NCBI RefSeq assembly: GCF_025244925.1
Contig: NZ_CP104275.1
Span: forward strand, 3,224,001 to 3,288,000
Length of the DNA: 64,000 nt
Source of the DNA: Arthrobacter zhaoxinii
Lineage (GTDB): Bacteria; Actinomycetota; Actinomycetes; Actinomycetales; Micrococcaceae
Direction: 5' to 3'
Positions 61,873-64,000 of this stretch are shown here, piece by piece. The notes under the pieces are model-generated. The model had not been told where the DNA came from. It worked only from the letters and a program-made list of their open reading frames with translations, and did not search any database. Position 1 is the first letter of the stretch; each line of letters opens with the position of its first letter. The translations under genes and the position numbers were made by a program.

Positions 61873-63003
61873 TTACTGCTTGCTGCGCTTATAGAACGGA
61901 AGCTCGACAACCGTGAAGGGTTCGGGCTTGCCACGAAGGTCGACAGAGAGCTCGGTGCCGGGGGCGGTGTAGTCCTGGTCCACGTAGGCGAGGGCGATGG
62001 GGAAGCCGAGGGTGGGGCTGGGGGCGCCGGAGGTGACTTCGCCGATGACCGTTTCGCCGTCGCTGCCGAACACCGGGTAGGAGGAGCGGGCCGAACGGCG
62101 GCCGGAGCCCTTCAGACCCACGAGGCGGCGGGCCGGGCCTGCTGCCTTGCGGGCTTCGAGCGCTGCCCGGCCCACAAAGTCGCCCTCCTTGGAGAGGGCG
62201 ACGACAGGCCCCAACCCGGCGGCATACGGATCGGTGTCGAGGGTGAGCTCGTTGCCGTACAACGGCATCCCTGCTTCCAGGCGGAGTGAATCGCGGCAGG
62301 CCAGGCCCGCCGGGATCAGGCCCCGGCCCTCCCCGGCGGTGAGCAGCGCGGACCAGAGGGCCGCGGCGTCGTCGTTGGGGACGTAGATCTCGAAGCCGTC
62401 CTCGCCGGTGTACCCGGTGCGGGCCACAAGCAGGTTCAGGGTCCGCTCCCCCGTCCGGATGCCTACCGTGGCGGCAGCGTAGTACTTCATCCCCGTGACC
62501 AGGTCCTGCCGGCCGTCCAGAACCAGGTCCAGCAGGATGGCTTCGGCAACAGGGCCCTGCACGGCCACCAGCGAGGTCTCCGCCGACACGTTGTTCACCA
62601 TAACGTCGAAGCCCTCGGCACGGGACGCCAGTTCGGCGGCCACGGTATCGGCGTTGCCCGCGTTGGGCACCACAAGATAGGAATCGTCCGCGAGGCGGTA
62701 GCTGATCAGGTCATCAATTATGCCGCCGTCGTTGTTGGTGATCAGCGAATACTTGGCGCGTCCCGTCTTCACCGCGGAGAGCTTGCCCACCAGGGCGTAG
62801 TCCAGGAACGCCCCGGCGTCGGGCCCGGACACCTCCACTTCACCCATGTGGGAGAGGTCGAACAGCCCGGCTGCACCGCGTACGGCCTTATGCTCGGCCA
62901 GTTCGGAGCTGTATTTCAACGGCATCTGCCAGCCGCCGAAATCGGTGAAGGAAGCACCCAGCTGTTTGTGCGCTTCGTAAAGCGCCGTGTATTTCTCAGT
63001 CAT
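61873..63003 (-). CDS. gcvT: Glycine cleavage system T protein (aminomethyltransferase)
   Basis: A 376-aa aminomethyltransferase: LGASFTDFGGWQMPLKY and DLSHMGEVEVSGPDA at the start, YTGEDGFEIYV in the middle and GEVTSGAPSPTLGFPIALAY near the end. It transfers the methylene unit to THF with release of ammonia. ATG at 63003 follows AAGGACC. It lies 12 bp after gcvP. Confidence 0.97.
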   Translation of the reverse strand: MTEKYTALYEAHKQLGASFTDFGGWQMPLKYSSELAEHKAVRGAAGLFDLSHMGEVEVSGPDAGAFLDYALVGKLSAVKTGRAKYSLITNNDGGIIDDLISYRLADDSYLVVPNAGNADTVAAELASRAEGFDVMVNNVSAETSLVAVQGPVAEAILLDLVLDGRQDLVTGMKYYAAATVGIRTGERTLNLLVARTGYTGEDGFEIYVPNDDAAALWSALLTAGEGRGLIPAGLACRDSLRLEAGMPLYGNELTLDTDPYAAGLGPVVALSKEGDFVGRAALEARKAAGPARRLVGLKGSGRRSARSSYPVFGSDGETVIGEVTSGAPSPTLGFPIALAYVDQDYTAPGTELSVDLRGKPEPFTVVELPFYKRSKQ

Positions 63004-63015
63004 GGAATGGTCCTT

Positions 63016-64000
63016 CTAGTTTTCGAAGTCTTCGATGGGCGGGCAGGAGCAGATCAGGTTCCGGTCTCCGGCGGCGCCGTCAATGCGGCCCACCGGCGGG
63101 AAGTATTTGTCCATGCGCAGGGTGCGCAGCGGGAAGGCTGCCTGTTCACGCGGGTAGGCGCGGTCCCACTCGTTGGCTGCCACGACGACGGCGGTGTGCG
63201 GGGCGTTGCGCAGCGGGCTGCCTTCGAGGGTGAAGTCCCCGGCGGCCACCTGGTCGATTTCGGCGCGGATGGCGATCATCGCGTCGATGAAGCGGTCCAT
63301 CTCGCCCAGATCCTCGGACTCGGTGGGTTCCACCATGAGGGTGCCCGCCACCGGGAAGGACAGCGTGGGGGCGTGGAATCCATAGTCCACAAGGCGCTTG
63401 GCCACGTCTTCGGCGGTGACGCCGGTCTTCGCGGTCAGCTCGCGCAGGTCCAGGATGCATTCGTGCGCCACCAGCCCGCCCTTGCCCGTGTACAGCACCG
63501 GGAAGTATTCGTTCAGGCGGGCAGCCACGTAGTTCGCCGCGAGCAGGGCGTGCTTGGTGGCGCTGGTGAGCCCCTCGCCGCCCATCAGGCTGACGTAGGC
63601 CCAGGAGATGGGGAGCACGCCGGCGGAGCCGAAGCGGGACGCGGAGACGGGAATGTCCTCGCCGCCGGTCCAGGTGGCGGCGTCACCGGGCATGAACGGG
63701 GCCAGGTGCGCCTTGGCCGCCACGGGTCCGACGCCGGGGCCGCCGCCGCCGTGCGGGATGCAGAAAGTCTTGTGCAGGTTCAGGTGGGAGACGTCGCCGC
63801 CGAACTCGCCGGGCTGCGCCAGCCCCACCAGGGCGTTGAGGTTGGCCCCGTCAATGTAGACCTGGCCGCCGGCCTCGTGGATGGCTTCGCAGACGTCGCG
63901 GACGTCGTCGTCGAACACGCCGTGGGTGGAGGGGTAGGTGATCATGATGGCGGCGAGGTTCTCGCGGTGCGCGTCGATCTTGGCGCGCAGGTCCGCGTGG
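63016..64000 (-). CDS. gcvP: Glycine cleavage system P protein, C-terminal part
   Basis: The C-terminal 327 codons of the large fused glycine decarboxylase, which enters from the right edge; full length is about 950 residues. [19 protein letters not shown] precedes the PLP lysine motif [15 protein letters not shown], and [20 protein letters not shown] and the IEDFEN terminus are typical. It decarboxylates glycine and passes the aminomethyl group to GcvH. Confidence 0.97.
   Translation of the reverse strand, partial: HADLRAKIDAHRENLAAIMITYPSTHGVFDDDVRDVCEAIHEAGGQVYIDGANLNALVGLAQPGEFGGDVSHLNLHKTFCIPHGGGGPGVGPVAAKAHLAPFMPGDAATWTGGEDIPVSASRFGSAGVLPISWAYVSLMGGEGLTSATKHALLAANYVAARLNEYFPVLYTGKGGLVAHECILDLRELTAKTGVTAEDVAKRLVDYGFHAPTLSFPVAGTLMVEPTESEDLGEMDRFIDAMIAIRAEIDQVAAGDFTLEGSPLRNAPHTAVVVAANEWDRAYPREQAAFPLRTLRMDKYFPPVGRIDGAAGDRNLICSCPPIEDFEN

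Noticed and set aside
1..64000. CRISPR arrays, tRNA or rRNA genes, intact transposases
   Set aside because: I saw no regularly spaced repeat-spacer array, no transposase motifs and no recognisable stable RNA gene by eye; a tRNA scan was not possible.

Overview
The window comes from a high-GC Gram-positive actinobacterium, most likely Micrococcaceae and Arthrobacter-like. This is inferred from the GC-rich coding bias, frequent GTG/TTG starts, many short-leader or leaderless starts, and protein types typical of soil actinobacteria (DUF2252, DUF4190, GAF-ANTAR, MMPL, DUF2231-Rieske). I recognised no rRNA, tRNA, CRISPR array, intact insertion sequence or prophage. It looks like ordinary chromosome with many small accessory transcription units.

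Layout. 1-4.8 kb: a leftward sugar-ABC operon headed by its own LacI regulator with an operator at its start, then two permeases, a lipoprotein binding protein and an ADP-ribosylglycohydrolase cut by the window edge. 4.8-5.2 kb: a SugE/Gdx-type SMR exporter preceded by a clear guanidine-III (ykkC-III) riboswitch. 5.3-16.7 kb: small enzymes (VOC, GNAT, LssY-like, AraC/SDR, SDR, ASCH), a flavin aromatic hydroxylase with a PobR/PcaU-like operator, a D-2-hydroxyacid dehydrogenase and LtrA. 16.7-27.7 kb: YnfA, DUF2252, a UvrA-like ABC protein, an esterase, a divergent pair of a (Ser-x-x)n repeat protein and a membrane/HTH operon around shared palindromes, an AKR, a CPBP protease and an SDR. 27.7-35.1 kb: a MerR regulator, two DUF4190 paralogues, two lipoproteins, GAF-ANTAR, a serine hydrolase, GNAT, RidA/HxlR and an unknown protein.

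35.1-37.9 kb: a zinc-ribbon protein, a TauE/SafE remnant and a DHA2 efflux pump with its MarR regulator. 37.8-40.3 kb: an RsbQ-like hydrolase translationally coupled to a PAS histidine kinase, resembling the Bacillus RsbQ-RsbP module but with a kinase output. 40.5-47.2 kb: a MarR/ABC exporter divergon, duplicated VOC genes and a TetR-MMPL operon. 47.2-55.3 kb: an AKR, a DUF2231-Rieske fusion, a lactate/glycolate permease with an FAD dehydrogenase, an orphan ctaD and an SDR. 55.3-64 kb: small proteins, then a leftward glycine catabolic cluster (gcvP, gcvT, gcvH, glyA, sdaA, followed by an alanine/glycine:cation symporter) able to import glycine and convert it through serine to pyruvate.

The strongest items for a second look are the guanidine-III riboswitch on sugE, the RsbQ-like/PAS-kinase pair, the (Sxx)n protein with its paired-palindrome divergent promoter, and the duplicated promoter/start segment around the gene at 11259-11963.
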